Source of the DNA: Seramator thermalis | GTDB lineage: Bacteria > Bacteroidota > Bacteroidia > Bacteroidales > Dysgonomonadaceae | Direction of reading: 5' to 3' | Assembly: GCF_004138125.1 (NCBI RefSeq) | Contig: NZ_RXHS01000008.1 | Location: 1-64,000, forward strand | DNA length: 64,000 nt | Shown: positions 1 through 8,863 of the stretch, in pieces | Position numbering within the stretch: the stretch's first letter is position 1 | How the letters are laid out: each line of letters starts with the position of its first letter | Notes under the pieces: model-generated | Databases searched by the model: none | Told to the model about the DNA's origin: nothing | What the model saw: the letters and a program-made list of their open reading frames with translations, nothing else | Made by a program: the position numbers and the translations under genes

Positions 1-495
1 GCCTCCAGGGGGATGGACAAGGCACAAATCCTTTCTCTGGCAACAGGAAACTATATTCGTCAGGGAGAATCGATTTTGATTACGGGAGCCACGGGATGTG
101 GAAAAAGCTTTATAGCTTCCGCATTGGGTTATCAGGCATGCAAACAGGGATTTAGCGTATACTACTTCGGTATGCAAAAGCTGATGGCAAAAATTAAAAT
201 CGCCAGAGTGGAAGGTGTTGTCATGCGGTTGTTTGAAAAGCTGGCCAAAACAGACTTATTGATATTCGATGATTTTGGCATCGGCACAATAGACAATCAG
301 CAGCAGCTGGATTTTATGGAAATAATCGAGGACAGGCATGCCAGGAAAGCAACCATCATAGCCAGTCAGCTACCTCCGGCCAGCTGGTTCGACCTGTTCT
401 CGGATGAAACGATCGCGGATGCGTTTATGGATAGAATGATCCATACTTCACATAGAATCGAATTAAAAGGAGATAGTTTAAGAAAAAAAAGATAA
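1..495 (+). CDS. istB: IS21-family transposition helper ATPase IstB (5' end outside window)
   Basis: The frame is open to the left edge, so only the C-terminal part is seen; IstB proteins are usually about 240-260 aa, so roughly a third is missing. The visible part has a Walker A loop (GATGCGKS, about nt 85-108) and a Walker B segment (LLIFDDFG), the AAA+ core of the helper that works with the DDE transposase IstA. A methionine at position 13 is internal to the family alignment and is not the likely start. It ends at TAA 493-495, 24 bp before two tandem terminal repeats. The istA partner would lie outside the window to the left. Family assignment is firm; completeness of the element cannot be judged. 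Confidence 0.9.
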   Translation, partial: ASRGMDKAQILSLATGNYIRQGESILITGATGCGKSFIASALGYQACKQGFSVYYFGMQKLMAKIKIARVEGVVMRLFEKLAKTDLLIFDDFGIGTIDNQQQLDFMEIIEDRHARKATIIASQLPPASWFDLFSDETIADAFMDRMIHTSHRIELKGDSLRKKR

Positions 496-519
496 CTTTG
501 TCAAATTGATAGTTTCAGC

Positions 520-565
520 CAGTGGGTGGATATCGCCGGAATCACTGGGTGGGTATCATCGGAAT
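520..565. repeat. Tandem terminal repeats marking the right end of the IS21-family element
   Basis: Two 23-bp copies lie head to tail: 520-542 starts CAGTGGGTGGATATCGCCGG and 543-565 starts CACTGGGTGGGTATCATCGG. They differ at a few positions only. Multiple short terminal repeats bound by IstA are characteristic of IS21-family ends. The element probably ends at or just after 565-574, because coding sequence of another gene family starts directly afterwards. Confidence 0.75.
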
Positions 566-568
566 ATC

Positions 569-858
569 AACAAACTCGAACGCTTGCTCCGACTGATGAA
601 AATGCTCACAGCCAACAACTCATTGACCGTGGATGAAATTGCCGACAAACTGGGTATTTCGTCCCGTTCTGTTTATCGCTATATCGACACCTTTCGGGAT
701 GCCGGGTTTGTCATTAAAAAACGAATAACTGCCCCAAGCTCGACAAGTCTTCGCCTTATTTCAAAGACATTAGCCGGCTCATTCACTTCACCGAAGAAGA
801 AGACTACTATATCCTCAAGTCCGCTATCGAAAGCATTGACGAAAACAACGGCAGTTGA
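569..858 (+). pseudogene. Remnant of a WYL-type HTH transcriptional regulator, interrupted by IS21 and frameshifted
   Basis: The translation from 569 (NKLERLLRLMKML, then LTVDEIADKLGISSRSVYRY) is a DeoR/HTH_11-type winged helix as found at the N-terminus of WYL-domain regulators. Homology starts immediately next to the IS21 terminal repeats, so the start codon region was lost by insertion. After VIKK (about 712-725) homology moves to another frame, which reads LDKSSPYFKDISRLIHFTEE and ILKSAIESIDENN and stops at TGA 856-858. The WYL domain itself, about 200 residues, is missing. A continuous but meaningless frame carries on to 1003. The gene is dead: 5' disruption, internal frameshift and 3' truncation. 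Confidence 0.75.
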
Positions 859-932
859 TAAACTGCTTCCCGTTTTGAGACCACGTTACGTTATCGCTAA
901 ACTCGAACGAATGGGAGCCGATTTAACAATTC

Positions 933-966
933 AGACCCAACCAGGTATTCGAGACCTGTTGGGTCT
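933..966. repeat. Long inverted repeat (hairpin) between the pseudogene and gltX
   Basis: The left arm AGACCCAACCAGGT (933-946) pairs with the right arm ACCTGTTGGGTCT (954-966) around a 7-nt loop, with one bulged base. No T-run follows, so it is not a standard terminator. It resembles an interspersed palindromic element; this cannot be confirmed from one copy. Confidence 0.55.
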
Positions 967-1090
967 CGCCAACAAGTCCACAGACGAATACCTGCAGCGG
1001 TAAAAATAAACCGACAGGATTGAAATTCGTAATTGGTAATTTGTAATTCCCATTTCTCCCTTCTCCACTTCTTAATTCCAAATTATCATG

Positions 1091-1098
1091 TAAATTTG
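1091..1098 (+). promoter_or_regulatory. Bacteroidota -7 element of gltX
   Basis: TAAATTTG matches the Bacteroidota sigma-ABfr -7 consensus TAnnTTTG and lies 20 bp before the gltX ATG. There is no clear -33 TTTG at the expected distance. Confidence 0.5.
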
Positions 1099-1117
1099 CA
1101 CCCCATAACCGAAAAAT

Positions 1118-2641
1118 ATGAATCAGAAAATAAGAGTTCGCTTTGCGCCAAGTCCCACAGGCCCGCTACACATTGGCGGAGTGCGCACTGCCTTGTATAA
1201 TTATCTGTTTGCCAAACAGCAGGGTGGCGATTTTATTCTCCGCATCGAAGATACCGATTCGCAACGATTTGTTACCGGGGCAGAAGAATATATTCAGGAA
1301 ACTTTCGATTGGTTGGGATTATCTTTCGATGAAAGTCCCCGAAAGGGAGGAAAATTTGGCCCTTACAGACAATCCGAACGGAAAGAAATATACCGGCATC
1401 ATGTGGATGAGCTTCTCGATAAGGGTGCGGCCTATATTGCGTTCGACACTCCCGAAGAGTTAGAAGCAAAGCGAAACGAAATTCCAAATTTTCAGTATGA
1501 TGCTTCAACACGCAAAACAATGCGCAATTCGCTTACGCTTTCTGCCGATGAGGTGAAGTCGCTGATCGAAAATCACACTCAATATGTGGTGCGCATAAAA
1601 ATCGAGCCCGATATTCCGATCACCGTCAACGATTTGATACGCGGCGAAGTGGTTATCAACTCGTCGGTTCTCGACGATAAAGTTATTTACAAGTCGGCCG
1701 ATGAATTGCCAACGTATCATTTGGCGAATGTCGTAGATGATCATTTGATGGAAATTTCGCATGTGATTCGGGGCGAGGAGTGGTTGCCTTCGGCACCGTT
1801 GCACGTGTGGCTCTATAAAAGTTTCGGATGGGAAAATACGATGCCGCAATTTGCACACTTGCCCCTCCTGCTCAAACCCGAGGGCAATGGCAAACTGAGC
1901 AAGCGCGACGGCGATCGTTTGGGATTTCCCGTCTTTCCGCTCGAATGGAGAGATCCGAAAACGGGAGAAATATCTTCCGGGTATCGCGAAAGCGGCTACT
2001 TGCCGGCCGCTGTGATTAATTTTTTGGCATTGCTCGGTTGGAATCCCGGAACTGAACAGGAAATTTTTTCGTTGGACGAACTCGTTCGAGCATTTTCTTT
2101 CGACCGTTGCAGCAAGAGCGGAGCAAAATTCGATTTCGAAAAGGCCAAATGGTTCAATCACAAATATATTCATGCAACACGTGATGAAGAATTGACTGCG
2201 ATGTTCATGCCGATTCTGAAAGAAAAAGGCATAGAAGCAAATCCGGAATACGTGTGCAAAGTGGTTGCATTGGTAAAAGATCGCGTGAACTTTGTTAAGG
2301 AGTTATGGGAGCAATCATCCTATTTTTTTGTTGCACCCGAACATTATGACGAAAAAACGGTCAAAAAACGCTGGAAAGCCGAAACGCCCGATCAGATGCG
2401 CGAGCTCATCCGTTTGATTGAAAATATGGAGGATTTTTCGGCCGAAAATCAGGAAAGAATCATCATGAAGTGGATCGAAGACAACCGGTATCACACAGGC
2501 AACGTGATGAATGCTTTTCGCCTTGCGTTGGTGGGCGAAGGCAAAGGACCACACATTTTCGACATCACCGTTCTGTTGGGAAAGGAAGAGACCTTGCGCC
2601 GTTTACGAAAAGCCATCGAGCGTATCTCGGTGTCGGAGTAG
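1118..2641 (+). CDS. gltX: Glutamyl-tRNA synthetase
   Basis: Charges tRNA-Glu with glutamate using ATP; cytoplasmic class I synthetase. The 507-aa product has the class I HIGH signature within [15 protein letters not shown] close to the N-terminus and the KMSKS-type loop as KLSKRDG near residue 258, at normal spacing for GltX. The length is normal for the family. The ATG at 1118 is chosen because it starts directly at the conserved N-terminus ([15 protein letters not shown]). It is followed after three bases by pabB, so the two may be co-transcribed. A tRNA-Glu(CTC) gene is present elsewhere in this window at about 49.7 kb. Confidence 0.97.
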   Translation: MNQKIRVRFAPSPTGPLHIGGVRTALYNYLFAKQQGGDFILRIEDTDSQRFVTGAEEYIQETFDWLGLSFDESPRKGGKFGPYRQSERKEIYRHHVDELLDKGAAYIAFDTPEELEAKRNEIPNFQYDASTRKTMRNSLTLSADEVKSLIENHTQYVVRIKIEPDIPITVNDLIRGEVVINSSVLDDKVIYKSADELPTYHLANVVDDHLMEISHVIRGEEWLPSAPLHVWLYKSFGWENTMPQFAHLPLLLKPEGNGKLSKRDGDRLGFPVFPLEWRDPKTGEISSGYRESGYLPAAVINFLALLGWNPGTEQEIFSLDELVRAFSFDRCSKSGAKFDFEKAKWFNHKYIHATRDEELTAMFMPILKEKGIEANPEYVCKVVALVKDRVNFVKELWEQSSYFFVAPEHYDEKTVKKRWKAETPDQMRELIRLIENMEDFSAENQERIIMKWIEDNRYHTGNVMNAFRLALVGEGKGPHIFDITVLLGKEETLRRLRKAIERISVSE

Positions 2642-2644
2642 AAC

Positions 2645-3679
2645 GTGGATATTCCTTGCAATTCTTTCAAAAAAACCGATATGCAATTTCCTTATTCATT
2701 GCTCTGCCGAACCGAATTGATTCGGCAAATGAATTTTCTCGGCAGTTCGAATATTCCTTTTTTCTTTTTGGTGGACTTCGAAGGACGACATGGATATATG
2801 ATCGAATGCAGCGATTTAAACAAGGATTATATACGGTTTGAACTGTCGACCGGGCATTGGTCAAAAGGCAGTAACTCCCACAATCGTTCTTTGGATATCA
2901 AATGGGAAATTGCTCCGGTTGATTTTGAAACATACCAAACGAAATTTGATTTCGTGATGGATAACATCCGACGAGGAAATTCATATTTGCTCAATTTGAC
3001 GCAGCCGACATTTGTTGACACCAACTTAAACCTGAAGGATATATACGAGTTGAGTGTTTCGAAATATAAGCTATGGGTAAAAGATTCTTTCACCGTTTTC
3101 TCACCGGAAACGTTTGTGAAAATAGAAGAGGGCAAAATTTCAACCTATCCCATGAAGGGGACGATTGATGCTTCGGTAACAAATGCCGAAGAAATGATTT
3201 TGAACGATCTCAAAGAACAGGCCGAACATGCTACCATCGTGGATCTTTTGCGCAACGATTTGAGCAAAGTGGCCGAAAAAGTGGAAGTGAAAAAATACAG
3301 ATATATCGACCGAGTTTATACGCACCGGAACGAATTGTTGCAAACGAGTTCGGAAATTATCGGACAACTACCGGAAAATTATTGTTCTCATCTGGGAGAT
3401 ATCATTTTTTCGATGCTTCCTGCAGGATCAATTTCAGGCGCACCCAAATGCAAAACCATAGAAATAATTCGCGAAGTGGAAAAATATGAGAGAGGTTTTT
3501 ACACCGGAATTTTTGGACAATTCGACGGCAGAAATCTGGATTCGGCTGTAATGATACGCTATATAGAACAAAAAGGAGAACATGTGATCTTTAAAAGCGG
3601 AGGGGGTATTACCTCGTTCAGCGATTGCCTAAAGGAATACAGGGAAATGTTAGCAAAAGTGTATGTGCCGATTTATTGA
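2645..3679 (+). CDS. pabB: Aminodeoxychorismate synthase component I (PabB-like)
   Basis: Amination of chorismate to 4-amino-4-deoxychorismate for p-aminobenzoate and folate synthesis. The 344-aa protein is a chorismate-binding-domain protein. It has the PIKGT-type active-site motif as PMKGT (about residue 169; the Lys is the nucleophile in PabB), then HATIVDLLRNDL, and AGSISGAPK followed by GFYTGIFG. The first codon is GTG at 2645, three bases after the gltX stop; an ATG at 2681 is an equally plausible start. It overlaps pabC by 17 bp, which suggests translational coupling and favours PabB over anthranilate synthase TrpE. No pabA glutaminase gene is seen nearby, so amide transfer must use a subunit encoded elsewhere or free ammonia. 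Confidence 0.88.
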   Translation: MDIPCNSFKKTDMQFPYSLLCRTELIRQMNFLGSSNIPFFFLVDFEGRHGYMIECSDLNKDYIRFELSTGHWSKGSNSHNRSLDIKWEIAPVDFETYQTKFDFVMDNIRRGNSYLLNLTQPTFVDTNLNLKDIYELSVSKYKLWVKDSFTVFSPETFVKIEEGKISTYPMKGTIDASVTNAEEMILNDLKEQAEHATIVDLLRNDLSKVAEKVEVKKYRYIDRVYTHRNELLQTSSEIIGQLPENYCSHLGDIIFSMLPAGSISGAPKCKTIEIIREVEKYERGFYTGIFGQFDGRNLDSAVMIRYIEQKGEHVIFKSGGGITSFSDCLKEYREMLAKVYVPIY

Positions 3680-4259
3680 ATCTATAAAACTATTGGATGG
3701 CGTTTTCTATCGTCTCGAGTTTCATCAAAAACGAATGAATATTTGTTCCGACTTATTTTATCCGGAGGCAAATCCCATGGATCTGCAATCGGCCCTCAAC
3801 GATTCTCATCCCCCACAAACCGGCCTATACAAATGCAGAGTGGTGTACGATTCAAAAATTCGGAAAATCGAATATCGGCCTTATCTGAAAAGAGAAATCA
3901 ACTCGTTGCGGATTGTCCAGGTTCAGATTGAATCATTGCCCTACAAGAAAGCAGATCGCTCCGATTTGGACAGGGCTTTTGCCATGAGGGGGAATTTTGA
4001 TGAGGTGTTGCTGGTGAAAAATGGGTTGTTAACCGATACTTCGATCTGCAACATAGCCTTATTCGACGGGGTTTCGTGGTTTACGCCCTCCAAACCTCTG
4101 ATTTATGGAGTCAATCGGGCTAATTTGATTGAAGAGGGGAAAATGATCGAAAAAAATATTCTCCTGGATGATTTGAAAAATTTCTCACATATCCGACTAT
4201 TTAATGCAATGATAGAATTTGGCGACATTGAATTGGAAATAGGCAATATCCATCTGTAA
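3663..4259 (+). CDS. pabC: Aminotransferase class IV, probable 4-amino-4-deoxychorismate lyase (PabC-like)
   Basis: Predicted PLP enzyme converting aminodeoxychorismate to p-aminobenzoate and pyruvate, the step after PabB. The 198-aa protein is shorter than E. coli PabC (about 269 aa) and looks like the short class IV version. Conserved features are the N-terminal FIESIKLLDG, a Lys/Tyr-containing segment LPYKKADRSDL likely to hold the PLP lysine, and GLLTDTSICNIALFDG, matching the class IV DG-x-(V/L)-TE-x-S-xxN type motif. The start overlaps the 3' end of pabB by 17 bp. The pairing with pabB supports the assignment; class IV proteins also include branched-chain and D-amino acid transaminases, but the small size and context argue against these. 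Confidence 0.82.
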   Translation: MCRFIESIKLLDGVFYRLEFHQKRMNICSDLFYPEANPMDLQSALNDSHPPQTGLYKCRVVYDSKIRKIEYRPYLKREINSLRIVQVQIESLPYKKADRSDLDRAFAMRGNFDEVLLVKNGLLTDTSICNIALFDGVSWFTPSKPLIYGVNRANLIEEGKMIEKNILLDDLKNFSHIRLFNAMIEFGDIELEIGNIHL

Positions 4260-5078
4260 ATCAATTGGAGGCTGTCAATACGTATCATCTTCAGAAATAG
4301 GTTGACTAAAAAGGCGAAAAAGACATGACAAAAAAGAATTCCAAATTACGGAATGATCTTAATTTGGAAGCCAAACAGCCATTCAAACATGATTCGCATG
4401 TGTCGATACAGGCAGGATTGAAAGATCTCGATCTCCAAATTTGCCAAATCTCCATTTTGGCAATACGGAAAAACAAAAATTGGCCTTCGATGCAAGGATT
4501 TGTCATCCCATCATATCAAAAAGTTGCTTTGAAAGATAAGTTCTGCCTTTCAGGCAGGGTTATAGCTGCTGATTCACGCCGCAGAATAAATTCTGCGGTT
4601 ATGAAAATTCGGCTTTTCAAGTCAAAAAAAGTTTTCAATTCACGAACTCATCATTGCCTGAAAGGCAAAAACATTCATAACCGCAGGTCATCGACCTGGG
4701 GACAAAGACACAACAACCAGATACAACCTGAAAGGCAGAACTATTGCAGTTGCATAGAGAATATCTGCGTCGGCGAAAGAAAACCAACAGAATTGAAATT
4801 TGTAATTGGTAATTTGAAATTTCCATCTCTCCACTCTTTCTCAGCCTCCAATTCAGCCATAGCTGACAATGATAATCTGATGAACTTCGCGTCTTTGCAT
4901 CTTCGTGGCAAGAACAGCCACAAAGGCACTAAGGCTCAAAGCAAAACTATCGATGCAAGGATTTGCAAATCCCATCATACCGCCGGTACATCCATTTTTG
5001 TGACGACACCGTCATTCGATGTCGGTTATTCAAACAATTCGTTCTTTTCATTGTTAATACTTCATACACACATTCGTC
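4260..5078. repeat. Intergenic region with composite repeat, copy 1
   Basis: I see no credible gene in these 819 bases, although a plus-strand frame is open from 4325 to 5101. Short modules here recur in the same order at 7288-7640: GTTCTGCCTTTCAGGCAGG at about 4540; CAGAATAAATTCTGCGG followed by TTATGAAAATTCGGCTTTTC at about 4580-4620; TTGCCTGAAAGGCAAAAAC and CATAACCGCAGGTCAT at about 4655-4690; CCTGAAAGGCAGAACTATTG with CAGTTGCATAGAGAATATC at about 4728-4770; and a TTTGTAATTGGTAATTTG block at about 4798. A further module, AACTTCGCGTCTTTGC then TCTTCGTGGCAA, is at about 4883-4910, and GATGCAAGGATTTG occurs twice within the region (about 4490 and 4955). A lone GGAGGCTGTC at about 4267 looks like half of the terminator hairpin found elsewhere in the window. 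Confidence 0.7.
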
Positions 5079-7166
5079 ATGGCAAAAAGCAAATTATTTG
5101 ACAAAAAGAAAATACGGATGAAAACGAGATATTTCGTCCCACTTATTTTCGTTGTCGCCATTCTGCTGATAACATACTGTTTCCCGAGACAGGGAAAGTT
5201 TCAGTATTCGTTTAGCGAAGGCCGTCCATGGCAGTACGAATTGCTGACTGCTCCTTTCGATTTCCCGATTTATAAATCGGAAGCACAGTATAAAGCCGAA
5301 CAAGACAGCATTCTTGCTTATTACGAACCTTACTATATCATCGACACGTCCGTAGAAAAAAATGCACTGGCGGAATTTGATGCCGACATCAACCTGAACG
5401 CCAACCTAAGGAATTTGGATCCTCCCTATATAACCTATATCCGACAAAAATTGCTGGAAGTGTATAAGCAGGGCATCATGAATTCGGAAGAATACGATAA
5501 GATTGCCGCTTCGCAAACTCGATCCCTCCGACTGAAAGAAGGCAATATGGCCAATTCGCGGAGCATAGAATCATTCCATACCATCCGATCGGCGTACGAA
5601 AAAATCCTGAACGAGAGACCGGGTTCACTTAGCGAAAATCTACTGAAGTCGGCCAACATAAATAATTATCTGCGGGAAAACATTATATACGATGCTTCTA
5701 CCTCCGAAAAGGCTCGAAACGAATTTATCCAGCAGGTTTCGCCATCGAGCGGAATGGTACAGGCCGGTCAACGCATCATCGACAGGGGAGAAATTGTAGA
5801 TGCCAAAACCTATGCCATTCTTTCGTCTCTCAAGCGAGTAACCGAAGAAAGAAGCGGAGGAGCAACACGCGGCTATTGGACTCTTTTCGGCGAATTTATG
5901 CTCGTGTTGGTGCTCATCGGATCGTTTTATTTGTATTTGTTGTTTTTCCGACCGATGGAATACCGAAATCGCCAGCACGTAATGTTTATGCTGTTGCTGA
6001 TCACTTTTTTTGTGATACTGACTGCGTTTTCGGTTCGATTCAATCTATTCAACGTATATATTATTCCGTATGCCATCGTGACCATTCTGATAAGGACTTT
6101 TATCGATTCCCGAACGGCACTGTTTGCCAGCATTATCACCATTTTGCTGAGTTCGCTGATGGTTTCCTACCCCTTCGAATTTATCGTCATCGAAATATCG
6201 GTGGCTATGGTCTCGATTTTTATGCTTAAAGAACTCTCCGAAAGGTCACAACTTATTCGCAGCTCGTTCTTTATTTTATTGACGTATATTTTGGTGTATG
6301 TCGGACTGTCGCTTTATTCGCAAGGAAGCTTGGAGGCTGTTAATTGGGTAGTTTTGGTTTACTTCCTCATTAATTTTATTTTCATCATGTTCTCTTATCT
6401 TTTGGTATATATTTTCGAAAAATCTTTCGGATTTATATCGGGTGTAAGCATGGTGGAGCTGGCAAATATCAACAAACCATTACTGAAAGAGCTATCGGAA
6501 AAAACACCGGGAACATTTCAGCACTCCATGCAGGTCTCGAATCTTGCTACGGCTGCTGCTGCAAAAATTGGAGCAAACGCATCGTTGATCAGAACCGGAG
6601 CTTTGTATCACGATATAGGGAAAATAATGAATCCCGCTTTTTTCACCGAAAACCAGTCGCCGGGAATGAATCCTCATGCCGGTTTGCCTTTCGAAGAAAG
6701 TGCCCGCATCGTGATTAATCATGTGAAAGATGGGGTGAAGATTGCAAAACAAAATGGACTTCCGCAGCAAATTATTGACTTTATTGAGACCCATCACGGA
6801 ACCAGCATTCCCCGCTATTTTTATGTTTCGTGGAAGAATGCCAATCCCGATAAGGAAATCAATGAGGAAGCCTTTCGTTATCCCGGTCCAAATCCGTTTA
6901 CAAAGGAAACCGCGATCATGATGATGGCCGATGCCGTAGAAGCTGCTTCACGCAGTTTAACCGAATATTCGGAAGAAACTTTGCAAAATCTCGTAAATCG
7001 AATTATCGATACTCAAGTGGCGGAAGGTTATTTTAAGAAAGCTCCCATAACTTTCAAGGATATTGATACGACAAAGGATGTTTTTGTTGAAAAATTGAAA
7101 ATTATCTATCATTCTCGCATTGCATATCCCGAATTGAATAAACCAGAAGCGAAAAGTTTAGTTTAG
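5079..7166 (+). CDS. 7TMR-HD family membrane protein with HD phosphohydrolase domain (PgpH-like)
   Basis: The 695-aa protein has the architecture of 7TMR-HD proteins, whose characterised member PgpH hydrolyses cyclic di-AMP. In order: a short basic N-terminus, one membrane helix (about residues 18-36), an extracytoplasmic 7TMR-HDED-like domain (to about 270), a block of hydrophobic helices (about 275-460), and a cytoplasmic HD domain (about 475-660). The HD domain shows FQHSMQVSNLA, then LYHDIGKIMNPAFF (about residue 510), and IIDFIETHHG, which supply the metal-binding His/Asp residues. Substrate specificity for c-di-AMP is inferred from family membership. The gene stands alone between two copies of a composite repeat. 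No clear -7 element is visible upstream. Confidence 0.9.
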   Translation: MAKSKLFDKKKIRMKTRYFVPLIFVVAILLITYCFPRQGKFQYSFSEGRPWQYELLTAPFDFPIYKSEAQYKAEQDSILAYYEPYYIIDTSVEKNALAEFDADINLNANLRNLDPPYITYIRQKLLEVYKQGIMNSEEYDKIAASQTRSLRLKEGNMANSRSIESFHTIRSAYEKILNERPGSLSENLLKSANINNYLRENIIYDASTSEKARNEFIQQVSPSSGMVQAGQRIIDRGEIVDAKTYAILSSLKRVTEERSGGATRGYWTLFGEFMLVLVLIGSFYLYLLFFRPMEYRNRQHVMFMLLLITFFVILTAFSVRFNLFNVYIIPYAIVTILIRTFIDSRTALFASIITILLSSLMVSYPFEFIVIEISVAMVSIFMLKELSERSQLIRSSFFILLTYILVYVGLSLYSQGSLEAVNWVVLVYFLINFIFIMFSYLLVYIFEKSFGFISGVSMVELANINKPLLKELSEKTPGTFQHSMQVSNLATAAAAKIGANASLIRTGALYHDIGKIMNPAFFTENQSPGMNPHAGLPFEESARIVINHVKDGVKIAKQNGLPQQIIDFIETHHGTSIPRYFYVSWKNANPDKEINEEAFRYPGPNPFTKETAIMMMADAVEAASRSLTEYSEETLQNLVNRIIDTQVAEGYFKKAPITFKDIDTTKDVFVEKLKIIYHSRIAYPELNKPEAKSLV

Positions 7167-7828
7167 ATTTGTTGATTTATCGATTTACAGATGAAATGCG
7201 GATCCGGCTGTCCCCTGCCGGCGCAAGTTTCTCAGCTTGTGTTGTTTGTGTACAGACAGATGCCTGCGCCGGCAAAAACGAAAATTCAACTTCGCGTCTT
7301 TGCGTCTTCGTGGCAAATAAATGTTCTGCCTTACAGGCAGGTTTTCGACAAGGATTCATGCCTCAGAATAAATGCTGAGGTTATGAAAATTCGGCTTTTC
7401 AAGCCAAAAACATCCTTGAATACAGAAATCCATCGCAGTCAAAACCTTCAATTCACCGGCTAACCTTTGCCTGAAAGGCAATAACCTTCATAACCGCAGG
7501 TTATGACCTGCGGACAAAAACGTCCCTGTAATCCCTGCCTGAAAGGCAGAACTACTGCAGTTGCACAGATGAATATCCGCGCCGGCAAAAAAGAATAAAC
7601 AAAATTGTAATTGGTAATTTGTAATTCTCACTTCTTATTTCTTAATTTCCTTAATGTCTTAATGGTTCAATTTCTTTAAAACATGCAGGAGTGATGATGA
7701 CATTAAGTTTGCGAATCAGAGATTTGTGTCATGCCTTAAAAAAGTTGACAGTTATTTGGCAGGGGGTAATAGTTACTTCTGAAGGACGAGACAAAGTAAT
7801 CTTAATTCATACATCGCCAAACATAACC
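7167..7828. repeat. Intergenic region with composite repeat, copy 2
   Basis: No believable gene lies in these 662 bases. From about 7288 to 7640 the modules of the region before the 7TMR-HD gene recur in the same order and orientation: AACTTCGCGTCTTTGCGTC, GTTCTGCCTTACAGGCAGG, CAGAATAAATGCTGAGG followed by TTATGAAAATTCGGCTTTTC, TTTGCCTGAAAGGCAATAAC, CATAACCGCAGGTTAT, CTGAAAGGCAGAACTACTG with CAGTTGCACAGATGAATATC, and GTAATTGGTAATTTGTAATT. Copies differ by scattered substitutions. Bases 7660-7828 contain nothing I recognise. Confidence 0.7.
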
Positions 7829-8821
7829 TTATCGAGGGTTCAATATCCGCTCCAGCTCCTTTTCCAGACTGGCCGGTTCGGTGCTGCGCGCAAGAATGAT
7901 GCCTTGAGGATCGATCAAAATTCCCGTCGGTATCCATTGAACGGCATAGGTTTTGGCCACTTCACTTTGCCATCCTTTTACATCGATCACTTGCGACCAC
8001 ACAAGTCCGTCTTTTTCGATAGCCGCTTTCCAGCGATCGGGTTCCTCATCAATGGAAACACTCAAGAGTGTAAAATTTTTATCCTTATACTTTTGGAAAA
8101 GCTCAACCAGTTGAGGATTGGATTTCCGACAATCCGGACACCAGGAAGCCCAAAAATCTACCAAGACATATTTTCCACGCAATGAGCTTAAAGAAATAGA
8201 ATCACCGTTTGCGGACGCAAGGGTGAAATCGGGTGCAGGTTTACCTGGTTGAACGTTCTCGAGTGATGCCAACGTGCGGTCGATCGACTTGATATACGGA
8301 TGATTTTTTAAGGAATCCGAAAAAAGCGAACGAATATTCTTCAACGCCTCGTAGTCGTATCTGTACAACTCGCGCGTCAGGAAATAAGCTGCGACCGGCG
8401 ACGAAGGATGATTCCGGACAAGGCTGTCAATGTTGAGTGTGCCTTGCCTGCTTTGTGGGAGAAGTCGATGAAAAAGCTCGGAATTTTCCGATCCCTTTAA
8501 GTCTTTAACTTCCCATTCCTCATCGAGTGTAATGTGCAGGGGATGATTGTCGAGAAAAACCTGTGCTCGTTGAGATTTTTGCGATGGAACGATGGCATAC
8601 ACCATTGGCTCAGTCACACTGCCCGCGAAAGTGAAAGTGCCATTCGCAATTTCGGCAGAATCGACCGTCGTATATTGTTTGTCTTCGAATCGTTGCAAAT
8701 AGATCTTACCGACAATGTCGGCAGGCACAGTGCCAAGAATGGAATATCCTTCACTATTTTGGTTGTTACTGCATGAAACGAAGAGCAGTGCAGAAATGAC
8801 GAAGTAGAAAAACTTTTTCAT
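7829..8821 (-). CDS. TlpA/ResA-like thiol-disulfide oxidoreductase lipoprotein with N-terminal DUF4369-like domain
   Basis: Predicted periplasm-facing, membrane-anchored thioredoxin-fold protein that reduces or exchanges disulfides. The 330-aa product begins with a lipoprotein signal (LLFVSC, lipidated Cys17). Residues about 25-120 resemble the DUF4369 beta domain common in Bacteroidota TlpA proteins. The C-terminal AhpC/TSA-thioredoxin domain (from PAPDFTLAS, about residue 195) carries the redox motif in DFWASWCPDCRK (about residues 224-235) and a cis-proline loop in WIPTGILID. Such proteins act in cytochrome maturation or general envelope redox homeostasis; the substrate cannot be told. It lies 42 bp downstream of guaA on the same strand and may be partly co-transcribed. 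Confidence 0.88.
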   Translation of the reverse strand: MKKFFYFVISALLFVSCSNNQNSEGYSILGTVPADIVGKIYLQRFEDKQYTTVDSAEIANGTFTFAGSVTEPMVYAIVPSQKSQRAQVFLDNHPLHITLDEEWEVKDLKGSENSELFHRLLPQSRQGTLNIDSLVRNHPSSPVAAYFLTRELYRYDYEALKNIRSLFSDSLKNHPYIKSIDRTLASLENVQPGKPAPDFTLASANGDSISLSSLRGKYVLVDFWASWCPDCRKSNPQLVELFQKYKDKNFTLLSVSIDEEPDRWKAAIEKDGLVWSQVIDVKGWQSEVAKTYAVQWIPTGILIDPQGIILARSTEPASLEKELERILNPR

Positions 8822-8863
8822 CGGAGTATTTTTTAGTACAATCTGTCGGAATTATTAAGAGGA

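Noticed and set aside
4325-5101. Plus-strand open frame of 258 codons between pabC and the 7TMR-HD gene
   Set aside because: It consists of the repeat modules that also occur at 7288-7640 in another frame context, has no domain and overlaps the start of the 7TMR-HD gene.
7691-8185. Plus-strand open frame of 164 codons
   Set aside because: About 350 of its bases are antisense to the well-supported TlpA-like gene; the translation has no recognisable domain.
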